Assembly: GCA_002420005.1 (NCBI GenBank) | Contig: DIHE01000005.1 | Coordinates: 62,001 to 126,000, forward strand | Source: Holophagales bacterium UBA5704 | Lineage (GTDB): Bacteria; Acidobacteriota; Thermoanaerobaculia; Multivoradales; UBA5704 | Direction of reading: 5' to 3' | DNA length: 64,000 nt | Shown: positions 43,021 through 51,350 of the stretch, one piece after another | Position numbering within the stretch: the first letter of the stretch is position 1 | How the letters are laid out: every line of letters starts with the position of its first letter | Notes under the pieces: generated by a model | What the model was told of the DNA's origin: nothing | The model's input: only the letters and a program-made list of their open reading frames with translations | The model's database searches: none | Translations under genes and position numbers: made by a program

Positions 43021-45657
43021 ATGGCCAAGACCTATAAAATCCATCCCGGCATCGGCATCGCGCGCCTCGGCAACAGCCCCGAGGAGTTCTGCCTGTCCCC
43101 CGAGGCGCCGGCCGCCTTGCCGATCGATTGCGACGCGCAGGGCAATCCCCTGCTGTCTCCCGACGGCAAGAGCGAGCTGACGGTCAAGACGTTCAAGGAC
43201 AAGGAAGGGCGCATCAAGCGGCAGGCGGCGCGCTTCCAGATCTACGTCTATGACGAGGAGCACCCCGAAGGTCGCCCGCTCAAGATCGGCGACCCGATCT
43301 CGGGTGGCGGCAACCAGGGCGTGCTGACCGACATTCAGTGGCGCGTGTGGGTGGCGAACAAGAAGGCCTGCTGGTATGAGTTTCAGCAGCTCAACGGCGA
43401 GCACGGCTATGCCCCGGACCATCCGCTGCGCAACGCCGGGGTGACCGGCGACAACGCCCGCCAGCAATTGATCATCGATCCCGGTCCCCGGATCATCAAT
43501 TGCAGCACCCAACGCGCGGCGCAGATGGACCGCAACGGCGGCAACGTCTATGCGCCGACCTTCCCGCCCCCGCTCCAGCCCTGCTCCATCGACACGCTGG
43601 GCGAGATCAAGACCGACGACAGCGGACGGCTGATCGTGCTCGGCGGGCATGGCCATTCGGGGACCTACCTGTTCGACCAGTTCGGCCAGCCGCGCATCGA
43701 CGCCTATGCCAACAACGACGGCTGGTTCGACGACATCTCCGACGGCCCGGTGACGGCGCGCCTGGTGATGTATTCCGAGGAGGTGGGAGCCACCCGCTAC
43801 ATCGACGTCGAAGCCCCGGCCTGGGTGCTCGTGGGCTACCCGGCCTACGTGCCGCAGATCCTCGACATGGTGACGCTCGACGACGTGGTCTACGACATGG
43901 CCATCCGCCAGTTCGCCGAGCGCACCGACCTGTACGGCAAGGCCGGCACGTTCAACGATCCGCCGCACATCCCCCCCACCGACACCGAGGCGCTGATCAT
44001 GTGGCGGGCGGAACGCCTGCGCTGGAATCCCGACTACAGGCCGTGGTTCCATCGCGACGTCTGGCCGATCCTCTACCGCGCCGACATGTTCACCTATCTG
44101 GCGAACGTGCTGGCCCTGTCGAACTATCCCCACAACCAGTCCAAGCGGGGCAATTTCGATCCGTTCAAGCTCGGCGTCCCGCCGCGCATCGACCGCAAGG
44201 CGCTCAAGAAGTGCGAGGCGGAATGCATCACCAAGCACACCAGCGGCAAGCTGTTCCTGGAGACCCTCGGTCCCGTCCTGGAGCTGCTGGAGAAGAAGGA
44301 CCACGCCCGCCTGCTGCGCGCCGCCGCGGCCGGAGGCCCGGAGGCGGCCGGTGGCTCGAGCCGCCACCGCGTCAAGACCTTCGTCGAAAGCGTGCGGGCC
44401 GCGCTGGAAGCCTTCGCCCACGAGGTGATGGGGGAGGAACCGCCGCGCGAGGGGCGGGCCTATCTCGCCGCCTGGCGCAGGGCGTCGCAGAGCTTCCCGG
44501 AGGCCAAACAGCGGCTCGACGACGCGGTCGACCAGGCGCTGGAAGCCCTCCATCTGCGCAAGGTCGATCCCGACCTCTGGGAGCAGTTCCGCATCGCGCT
44601 CGCCGACCAGCTCAAGCTGCACCACGGCGGCAAATTGTTGACCGACTGCCTGGCCGAATGCCTCGCGGAATGCACCCAGGACCCCTACCGGGCCTATCGC
44701 CAGTACTTGTTCGACCTGCTGCGGCGCTCGGGCGAGGAGAACGAGTTCCGCATCGAAACCAAACCGAGCAGCCGGGTGCATGGGCTGCCGCTGATGCCGC
44801 TCCTCGCCGGCGACAATCCGATCTCCAACTCCCTGCCGTCGAAATTCCTGCGCCTGACCGACTACCAGTACTACATCCTGCGCCAGTGGGCCCTGGGGCT
44901 CTTCATCAATGAGGAGATGGAGGGTTGGCCCCATACCGACCCGTTCCAGCCGTACGCCGGCTGGGAGCCGCACACCGGGCGGCAGCTCGACCAGGGCGTG
45001 CTCAGCAACCTGCTCGGCGGTGCGTTCTGCCCGGGCGGCGAGGTGTGCTGGATCATCCGCAACCCGGCGATCTGGGTGGAGCCGTACCGCATCAAGGCCG
45101 ATGCGAATTTCTCCTCCTTCGGCCAGACCGCGGCCCAGGCCAACGCCGACGGCCCCTCGGTGTCGCCGGTCTTCTACAGCGGCTACATCGAGAATCCGCT
45201 CAGCCAGGACAGCAATTTCGACGTCGGCCTGCAGCCGGGGGACCTGACGAAGTACTCGGCCCTCCCCTGGCAGGCGGATTTCAACGAGTGCACCACGCAG
45301 ACGATCAACGTCACCTACGCGGAGTGGAACAAGATCTACCCCGAGAGCGAAGGCGACACCCTGATGGCGCGGGAGCAGTCGGTGTGGGAAACCCTCTGGT
45401 GGCCGGCGCACCGGCCTCTCCAGGTCTGGGAGGTGTCCGGCTGGAAGGACGGGAAACCGACCGGCTACCGGTATGTCGATTGGGCCCAGGGCATTCCGGG
45501 TACCTATGCCGGCGACCTGAAGATGGTCACCGACTGGTGGCGGCTCGCCTTCGTGCGCCAGAATCCGGCGGCGAGCGACGAGCCGTCCGAAGTGCCGCCG
45601 CCGAGCCCGCCGCCGTTCCTGGCGGTTGAACGCTCCGCGGACAAGACCAAGGAGTGA
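43021..45657 (+). CDS. LodA/GoxA-like (CTQ-type) quinoprotein oxidase
   Basis: 878 residues, longer than LodA (about 726), starting KIHPGIGIARLGNSPEEF, the hallmark of the family. Known members are L-lysine 6-oxidase and glycine oxidase, with cysteine tryptophylquinone made from a Cys and a Trp in the chain. Here the region GGAFCPGGEVCW (C670, C676) and ALPWQADFNEC (W750) is the likely cofactor site; which Cys is used is unclear. Residues about 395-555 hold a long helical insertion rich in Cys (ECITKHT, CLAECLAEC). GAGGTGAGG lies before the ATG. It is coupled to a LodB-like gene. Substrate cannot be predicted. Confidence 0.85.
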   Translation: MAKTYKIHPGIGIARLGNSPEEFCLSPEAPAALPIDCDAQGNPLLSPDGKSELTVKTFKDKEGRIKRQAARFQIYVYDEEHPEGRPLKIGDPISGGGNQGVLTDIQWRVWVANKKACWYEFQQLNGEHGYAPDHPLRNAGVTGDNARQQLIIDPGPRIINCSTQRAAQMDRNGGNVYAPTFPPPLQPCSIDTLGEIKTDDSGRLIVLGGHGHSGTYLFDQFGQPRIDAYANNDGWFDDISDGPVTARLVMYSEEVGATRYIDVEAPAWVLVGYPAYVPQILDMVTLDDVVYDMAIRQFAERTDLYGKAGTFNDPPHIPPTDTEALIMWRAERLRWNPDYRPWFHRDVWPILYRADMFTYLANVLALSNYPHNQSKRGNFDPFKLGVPPRIDRKALKKCEAECITKHTSGKLFLETLGPVLELLEKKDHARLLRAAAAGGPEAAGGSSRHRVKTFVESVRAALEAFAHEVMGEEPPREGRAYLAAWRRASQSFPEAKQRLDDAVDQALEALHLRKVDPDLWEQFRIALADQLKLHHGGKLLTDCLAECLAECTQDPYRAYRQYLFDLLRRSGEENEFRIETKPSSRVHGLPLMPLLAGDNPISNSLPSKFLRLTDYQYYILRQWALGLFINEEMEGWPHTDPFQPYAGWEPHTGRQLDQGVLSNLLGGAFCPGGEVCWIIRNPAIWVEPYRIKADANFSSFGQTAAQANADGPSVSPVFYSGYIENPLSQDSNFDVGLQPGDLTKYSALPWQADFNECTTQTINVTYAEWNKIYPESEGDTLMAREQSVWETLWWPAHRPLQVWEVSGWKDGKPTGYRYVDWAQGIPGTYAGDLKMVTDWWRLAFVRQNPAASDEPSEVPPPSPPPFLAVERSADKTKE

Positions 45658-46772
45658 CTCGAGACCACGTCGACGTCGCCATCGTGGGGGGAGGTCCGGC
45701 GGGATGTGCCGCCGGCCTCTCCTTGCGGGCGCATGCGCCGGAGCTCACCGTGGCGCTCTTCGAGGCCACGGCCTGGGAGAGCCCGCGGGTCGGCGAGACC
45801 CTGCCGCCGCTCGCCCGGCGCCTGCTGGAGCACCTCGGCGTCTGGGACGCCTTCCGTGGCCAGGGCCGCCACAACATCCATCGCGAGATCCACGGCACCG
45901 CCGCCGCTTGGGGAGCACCCGAGCCCCAGGAGCGGCCCTACCTCTTCGCCACCCAGGGAAACGGCTGGCACCTCGACCGCGCCGCCTTCGATGCTCTCCT
46001 GGCCGCCGAAGCGGAGCGGCGGGGCGTCACCGTTCTGCGCCAGACCCGGCTGCGCCGCGCCGAGCGCACGGGGACCACCTGGAGACTGCACCCTGCCAAG
46101 GCCGCGGCGGACGCGCCGCGCACCGCCCGCTTTCTGATCGACGCCACCGGCTCCGCCGCAGCCTTCGCCCGCCGTTGCGGCGCCCGCTTCGTGGCGACCG
46201 ATCAACTGACCGCCTTCGCGCGGCTGTTCCAGGAAGGAGAGAGCACCGATCCCGGCACCCTGGTGGAGGCCTTCGCCGGCGGCTGGTGGTACACCGCCGG
46301 CCTCCCCGGCGGCCTGCGCATCGCCGCCTGCCTGACCGACGCGGATCTCGCCCGGCCGATGGAGCTGGGAGACCCCGCCGGCTGGGACCGACAGCTCGCC
46401 GCGACCGAAAGCATCCGTCGGCGCCTGCAAGGAGCCCGGCCGACCACCCCCGTCCTCGTGCGGGCCACCCCTTCGCGCCGGCTCGATCCGGTGACCGAAG
46501 GGGGAGAGGGAGGCTGGCTCGCCGTCGGAGACGCCGCCTCCCTCTTCGATCCCCTCTCCTCCCAAGGCATCCTCAAAGGCCTGCGCTCCGGCATCTTCGC
46601 CTCCTACGCCGTGGGAGACCTCCTGGCGAAGGGAGACCCCGCCGGCCTGACCCGCTATGCCCGCTCCGTGGAAGGCGAGTTCGAGAGCTACAGCCGGGTG
46701 CGGGCACGGTACTACGCGGAGGAACAGAGATGGCCGGAGAGCGCGTTCTGGCGGCGGCGGGTGGGGGCATAG
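45654..46772 (+). CDS. LodB-like FAD-dependent maturation protein
   Basis: 372 residues. The FAD fold starts DVAIVGGGPAGCAAGLSL; VGETLPPLARRLLEHLG is the halogenase/LodB-type motif; and GDAASLFDPLSSQGILKGL is the second FAD motif. LodB proteins are needed to form the quinone of LodA, and this pairing supports that role. It lacks the WxWxIP motif of flavin halogenases in what can be read. The GTG start overlaps the LodA stop (GTGA), which sets the start. It is convergent with the ABC transporter gene. Confidence 0.87.
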   Translation: MTRDHVDVAIVGGGPAGCAAGLSLRAHAPELTVALFEATAWESPRVGETLPPLARRLLEHLGVWDAFRGQGRHNIHREIHGTAAAWGAPEPQERPYLFATQGNGWHLDRAAFDALLAAEAERRGVTVLRQTRLRRAERTGTTWRLHPAKAAADAPRTARFLIDATGSAAAFARRCGARFVATDQLTAFARLFQEGESTDPGTLVEAFAGGWWYTAGLPGGLRIAACLTDADLARPMELGDPAGWDRQLAATESIRRRLQGARPTTPVLVRATPSRRLDPVTEGGEGGWLAVGDAASLFDPLSSQGILKGLRSGIFASYAVGDLLAKGDPAGLTRYARSVEGEFESYSRVRARYYAEEQRWPESAFWRRRVGA

Positions 46773-46839
46773 GCGCTGCCGTCGGCGTTCTCGCCCGCGC
46801 CCACCAGGGTTGACGCTCAGGCCTCGGCTCTCCCGCTCC

Positions 46840-49116
46840 TCAGCCCAGGTCGCCACCCGCCTGGACGCGCCAGAGGGCGGCGTAGAAGCCGCCGGCGCTC
46901 ACCAGCTCGTCGTGGGTGCCGGTTTCGACGATCCGTCCCTTCTCGCCGAGCACATGGATGGTTGCGGCGTTGCGCACCGCGGACAGGCGGTGGGTGATGA
47001 CGATCGCGGTGCGTCCGGCGTAGATCTCCGCCAGGGCCTGGTGGATGGCGGCCTCGGTTTCGTTGTCGACCGACGAGGTCGCCTCGTCGAAGATGAGGAT
47101 CGGGGCGTCCTTGAGCACGGCGCGGGCGATGCAGATGCGCTGGCGCTCGCCGCCGGAAAGCTTGATGCCCCGCTCGCCGATCACCGAGTCGTACCCCTGC
47201 GGCAGGCTCTCCACGAAGTCATGCGCCTGGGCGATCCGGGCGGCGCGGACGACGTCCTCCCGGGAAGCCCCTTCCCGGCCGTAGGCGATGTTCTCCCACA
47301 CCGTACCACTGAACAGGAACTCGTCTTGCCGCACCAGGGCGATGGCGTCGCGCACGTCGCGCGTGCGCAGCTCGCGGAGGTCCCGGCCGTCGAGCCGGAC
47401 CTCCCCGGCGCTCCAGTCGTAGAAACGCAGGAGCAGCTTGACGATCGACGTCTTGCCCACACCGGTCGCACCCACCAGGCCGGTGGTCTCGCCGGCGCGC
47501 AGGTGGAGCGAAAAGCCTTCCAGCACCGGGGTCTCCTCGCGGTAGGCGAAGGTCACGCCGGCGAAGGCGACGTCGCCTCGCACCGCCGCGCGCGGCAACG
47601 CCACCGGGCCGCCCGCCGGCTCCACCGGCGCCTGCAACAGATCGAACACCCGCCCCACCGAAGCCACCGCCTTCTGGAAGTTGTCGATCGCATTGCCCAG
47701 ATGGACGAACGGCCACAGGAAACGTTGCGACAGGAACAGGGTGAGCGCATAGGTGCCCGGGTTGAGCGCGCCGGCGAGCACCTGGAGCCCGCCGAGCACG
47801 ATGGTGGCGGAAAAACCGACCAGGATGGCCAGGCGGATGAGCGGACGGAAATTCGAGAATTCCGCCACCGCCTGACGGTTCGCTTCCCGGTAGTCGAGAC
47901 TGAGCCCGCGCAGGCGCCCGATTTCCGTTCCTTCGGCGGTGTAGCTGCGGATCGTGGCGACGCCGGAGATGTTGGTCACCAGCTGGCCGCTCAGAATGCC
48001 GGATTTCTCGCGGGCACGTTTGTACAGCGGGCCGATCCGCTCATGGAACGCAAACGTTCCCCACAGCACGAGGGGCATCGGCAAGAGCGCCGCCCAGGCG
48101 AGGCTGGGCGCGGCGAGCACGTAGATCAGGCTGACCACGATGAAATTGGTCGCCATCTGCAACAGCTCGCTCGCTCCTTCGTTCAAAAAGCTTTCGATCT
48201 GGTTGACGTTGTCGGTGAGCACGGCGGCGACCCGGCCGGTGCTCTCGCTCTCCAGATGGGTGGCGGAAAGCCGCTGCACGTGCGCATAGGCGTCCATCCG
48301 CAGATCGTGCTGGATGTCTTGCGCGAGATCCCGCCAGAGCTTGACGTAGGTGCGTTCGAAATAGGATTCGAACGACCAGACGACGGCGGTCAGGCCACCG
48401 AGGAACCAGATCTGCGTCTGCGGGCTCGCGAGGCCGAGGACGGCCAGGAGCGGGCTGCCGTTGGTGGCGACGATCGCCAGCCCGAGACCGACCAGGAGCG
48501 GAGAGGCCAGGTCGAGGATCTTGTGCATCACGCAGCAGAACGCGGCGACGCGCAGGCGGCCCCGGTATTTCGCGGTGTACGCGGAGAACTTCTGGACCGA
48601 GCTCGCGGCGTCCGCGCTGGACGACTCCGGCCGGGTGCGGCTCCAGGTCCGCCACCACTGGACCGCGGTCACCGCGGTGGCCACGGTCGCCGCGGTCAGC
48701 AGAGCGGGTGCCGACAAGGCCAGCGGCCCGAGCACCAGGCTGCCGAGAGCCACGAGACCTCCCGCCAGAAGCAGGTTCGTCGTGACCTTGGGAACCAGCG
48801 TCTCGCGGGCCGGGGCCTGGGGAGCCGGAGCCGTGGCCTTGTCCGTGGTCTGCCGGGGAGGGCTCTGGAAGGTGGCGAGAAGGCGGCTCCACGCCGCCTG
48901 CAGGAGGTCTGCGAGACCGCCGCTGGTCAGCGGCTCGGCGTAGAGGACGAGCACGCGCCCGGTGACGGCATTGCCTTCGACCTGGAGGATGCCCGGCGCG
49001 CTGCGCAGCAGGTTTTCGAACGCCGCGACGAGGTGCGGCCGGCGCAGGAGAGCGGGAGACTCCCAGCGCTCGCGGCCGGGAATCGCCGATCTTCGGCTCA
49101 AGGAGCCGCCGGTCAA
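46840..49116 (-). CDS. ABC exporter with N-terminal HMA-like domain
   Basis: 758 residues. Residues 1-80 (AIPGRERWESPALLRR...) resemble the HMA_2-type domain also found at the start of the P-type ATPase at 63130, without a CxxC metal site. Two extra helices follow, then the six-helix exporter domain (about 190-470) and the nucleotide-binding domain: GATGVGKTSIVK, LSGGERQR, ILIFDEATSSVD and ITHRLSAV. It should work as a homodimer. The TTG at 49116 overlaps the YtxH-like stop (TTGA), which decides the start. Last gene of the 12-gene cluster, so probably the product exporter. Confidence 0.88.
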   Translation of the reverse strand: MTGGSLSRRSAIPGRERWESPALLRRPHLVAAFENLLRSAPGILQVEGNAVTGRVLVLYAEPLTSGGLADLLQAAWSRLLATFQSPPRQTTDKATAPAPQAPARETLVPKVTTNLLLAGGLVALGSLVLGPLALSAPALLTAATVATAVTAVQWWRTWSRTRPESSSADAASSVQKFSAYTAKYRGRLRVAAFCCVMHKILDLASPLLVGLGLAIVATNGSPLLAVLGLASPQTQIWFLGGLTAVVWSFESYFERTYVKLWRDLAQDIQHDLRMDAYAHVQRLSATHLESESTGRVAAVLTDNVNQIESFLNEGASELLQMATNFIVVSLIYVLAAPSLAWAALLPMPLVLWGTFAFHERIGPLYKRAREKSGILSGQLVTNISGVATIRSYTAEGTEIGRLRGLSLDYREANRQAVAEFSNFRPLIRLAILVGFSATIVLGGLQVLAGALNPGTYALTLFLSQRFLWPFVHLGNAIDNFQKAVASVGRVFDLLQAPVEPAGGPVALPRAAVRGDVAFAGVTFAYREETPVLEGFSLHLRAGETTGLVGATGVGKTSIVKLLLRFYDWSAGEVRLDGRDLRELRTRDVRDAIALVRQDEFLFSGTVWENIAYGREGASREDVVRAARIAQAHDFVESLPQGYDSVIGERGIKLSGGERQRICIARAVLKDAPILIFDEATSSVDNETEAAIHQALAEIYAGRTAIVITHRLSAVRNAATIHVLGEKGRIVETGTHDELVSAGGFYAALWRVQAGGDLG

Positions 49117-49364
49117 TTCTCCGCGGCTCCGGCCTCGGTTGCGGCGAGCGGCGGGGCCACGGCACCGCTGCGCGCCCGGACCTCCGCCGAGGCCTCGGCG
49201 GTCAGGTCCTCCAGGTCCTCCTTGACCTCGGAGGCGATCTGCTGGATCTGGGTGCCGACCACCAGTCCGGCCTTCACGACCTCTTTCAAAGCCGGCCGCA
49301 GAACTTTCTTGACCTGCGGCGCGAACAGCACCCCGGTGACGAAGCCAAGTGCGATGTTCCACAT
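49113..49364 (-). CDS. YtxH-like small membrane-associated protein
   Basis: 83 residues: a hydrophobic N-terminus MWNIALGFVTGVLFAPQVKKVLRP with the G-x-L-F-A-P motif of YtxH/gas-vesicle-like proteins, then an amphipathic helix (QQIASEVKEDLEDL) and an Ala-rich end. The role is unknown; related genes often sit beside transporters with HMA-like N-termini. The stop overlaps the exporter start (TTGA), and its ATG lies 10 bases past the HAD gene stop with TAGCAT seven bases upstream. Confidence 0.7.
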   Translation of the reverse strand: MWNIALGFVTGVLFAPQVKKVLRPALKEVVKAGLVVGTQIQQIASEVKEDLEDLTAEASAEVRARSGAVAPPLAATEAGAAEN

Positions 49365-49371
49365 ACTTCAA

Positions 49372-49377
49372 ATGCTA
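49372..49377 (-). promoter_or_regulatory. Possible internal -10 (TAGCAT) for the YtxH-exporter pair
   Basis: TAGCAT on the minus strand lies seven bases before the YtxH ATG and overlaps the HAD gene stop. It could give the exporter genes a separate leaderless transcript. Confidence 0.35.
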
Positions 49378-50187
49378 GTCTTCCCGCAGAGCCCTGTCAA
49401 CGCGCGGCCCACCTGGGACCTTGGATCCGCCCCACAGGGCCGCGAGCCCCTCCAGCACGCCGGCGGCGCTGCGCCGCTGCGCGACGTGGACGTGCGGCGC
49501 CTCGCGGCGCACCTGATCCTTCAAGGCCTCGGTGGCGTTGCCGACCAGGATGGCCTGCCCGGCTTCCCGCAACAGCCCGCGGTCGACCTCGCCGTCTCCG
49601 GCGGCCAGGACGTCGGCCGCCGCAATCCCGAGGCGCGACCGCAACACGCGCAGCGCCACCTCCTTGCCGGAGCCCGCGGGGACCACGAAGAGAAGGCTCG
49701 GCGGCTCGAAGAGCAGGTGGACACGGAGGCCCGCGGCGGTGAGCTGCCGCGCCAGGATCTCGCGCACGGCGGCCTGCTCCCCCGCATCGACGGTGAAGGT
49801 CTTCTTGTAGGGACCGGAGCGCTCCGGCCTCCGCGGTCGAAGCTCCGGCCGCGCGCCGGCCAGCCGCTCGATGAGCGGGCCGTCCCACGCGGTCCAGGCG
49901 GGGCTCTCCGCCATCTCGCGGGGCCCATCCTCCTCCCAGGCGTAAAGGACGGTCCCCAGCTCGGCGAGCAGGAAGCCCGGCCGCGGCAGCTCGCCCGCCG
50001 CCACGAGCTGGTGCACCTCCGCGGCACCCCGGCCGGTGGCATAGGCGAGCCGGGTCCCCAGGGCGGTCGCCACGGTGAGGAGCAGGGAGAGCGTCTCCCG
50101 GCTCGCGGAGTCTCCCTCCGGATCGATCAGCGTGCCGTCGAGATCCAGGCAGGCGAGAGCGCAAGGCAGAGGCCGGTGCCGGCTCAT
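49375..50187 (-). CDS. HAD-superfamily phosphatase (sucrose/mannosylglycerate-phosphatase-like)
   Basis: 270 residues. Motif I is CLDLDGTLID, the lysine motif lies near GPYKKTF, and the acidic motif is AAGDGEVDRGLL, with a C2-type cap between (about 85-190). This is the Cof/S6PP-like branch, which removes phosphate from sugars or small molecules. In this cluster it lies just after a P-loop kinase gene (ATGA overlap), so it may reverse that phosphorylation. Catalytic Asp residues are intact. Start chosen by the overlap. Confidence 0.82.
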   Translation of the reverse strand: MSRHRPLPCALACLDLDGTLIDPEGDSASRETLSLLLTVATALGTRLAYATGRGAAEVHQLVAAGELPRPGFLLAELGTVLYAWEEDGPREMAESPAWTAWDGPLIERLAGARPELRPRRPERSGPYKKTFTVDAGEQAAVREILARQLTAAGLRVHLLFEPPSLLFVVPAGSGKEVALRVLRSRLGIAAADVLAAGDGEVDRGLLREAGQAILVGNATEALKDQVRREAPHVHVAQRRSAAGVLEGLAALWGGSKVPGGPRVDRALRED

Positions 50188-51350
50188 GCACGGATGCGGC
50201 TCCCCCACCGCTCCGCCTCCGGCGCGGCGCGCCAGGCCTCGGCGAGGTTGCGGAAGAGGCGGCAGATCTCCTCCTCCGGCAAGTCCCGGTTCTCGATCAC
50301 TTCCGCGACGTCGTAGCGCCCGACGTAGGCGGCGAAGAACTCTTCGTGGCACCGCGCGACGTAGTCCGGCGTCTTCGGGAAATTGCGGCTCGTCCCCCGC
50401 TCCCGCACCCGCCGCTGGCAGGTGTCGAGGTCCGCATGCACCCGCACCAGCCGCGTCCGGAACGCCGCGCTGAGCACGCCGATCAGCTCGACGTCGTGCG
50501 GTGTGCGTCCGCCGGATTCGAACACGACCGGCGTGCCGTCCGCCGCCAGCTCCGCGCGGACATGGTCCTCGAAGGCCCGGAACGCCTCCGGCAGCCTGGC
50601 CCAGATCTCCTCGATCGTGGCATAGCGCGCCTTCCAGAATTCCTCGACGGGGAGGAACCGGTACCCGAGATGCCGGGCGAGACAGCGGCCGAGCGTCGAC
50701 TTGCCGACGCCATTGGGTCCCACCAGGATCAACAGGTCGAGGTCCCGCGTCGGAGCCCCCGGCCGCGCGATGCGGCGCGCGATCTCGTCCGCCACCTCGT
50801 CCGGACGCCGGTCTTCGGCGTAGATCGGCTTGCGGAGGAGCTGCGCATAGGAAGGATCGGCGAGGTAGGCACGGTTCAGGCGCAGCAGCGCCGCGGTGCG
50901 CTCCTCCCCCTCCGCCGTGGCATCCGTGCGACTCCGAATGCGCGCGTCGAGGACCGCCAGCGAGCGGTCCGGATCGCGCGACGGCAGCAGGAGAAACGTG
51001 TTCTGAAGCGGCGCCAACAACACCCGGGCGCGCTCCCGCAGGGCGGGATCGAGATAACAGGCGTGGCCGGCACCCAGATCGATCACTCCCTCGCGAAAGT
51101 CGCGCAGCAGGCTCTCCACGGCGAAAAGGTCATAGGGCTTGTTGGCCGCGGCGCGCCCCTCGGTGCCTCCCGCGGCTTGCGCCCGGCGGGCGGCGACCGC
51201 GTCGTAGCCCTGCCGGCAGTAGTAATAGGTTTTGACCAGATCCGCCACGATGCACGGCCGCCCGAGCCGCTCGGCCACCTCCAGGCCGACGGTGGACTTG
51301 CCGGCGGCGATCGGGCCGCCGAGGACGATCGGATCGAAGCTCAGCTCCAT
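50184..51350 (-). CDS. Double P-loop kinase-like protein
   Basis: 388 residues made of two P-loop modules. The first (1-200) has Walker A GGPIAAGKST (11-20); the second (201-388) has GPNGVGKST (211-219), with VRVHADLDTCQRRVRERG in a lid-like region. The second resembles zeta-toxin or small-molecule kinases (shikimate- and chloramphenicol-kinase-like). It probably phosphorylates the cluster product or an intermediate. The end overlaps the HAD phosphatase start (ATGA), and the start overlaps the NRPS end by ten bases. It could also be a nucleotide kinase; substrate unknown. Confidence 0.72.
   Translation of the reverse strand: MELSFDPIVLGGPIAAGKSTVGLEVAERLGRPCIVADLVKTYYYCRQGYDAVAARRAQAAGGTEGRAAANKPYDLFAVESLLRDFREGVIDLGAGHACYLDPALRERARVLLAPLQNTFLLLPSRDPDRSLAVLDARIRSRTDATAEGEERTAALLRLNRAYLADPSYAQLLRKPIYAEDRRPDEVADEIARRIARPGAPTRDLDLLILVGPNGVGKSTLGRCLARHLGYRFLPVEEFWKARYATIEEIWARLPEAFRAFEDHVRAELAADGTPVVFESGGRTPHDVELIGVLSAAFRTRLVRVHADLDTCQRRVRERGTSRNFPKTPDYVARCHEEFFAAYVGRYDVAEVIENRDLPEEEICRLFRNLAEAWRAAPEAERWGSRIRA

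Noticed and set aside
41110..45411. Minus-strand 1433-codon frame opposite the tyrosinase and LodA genes
   Set aside because: Spans two coupled plus-strand genes and shows shadow composition.
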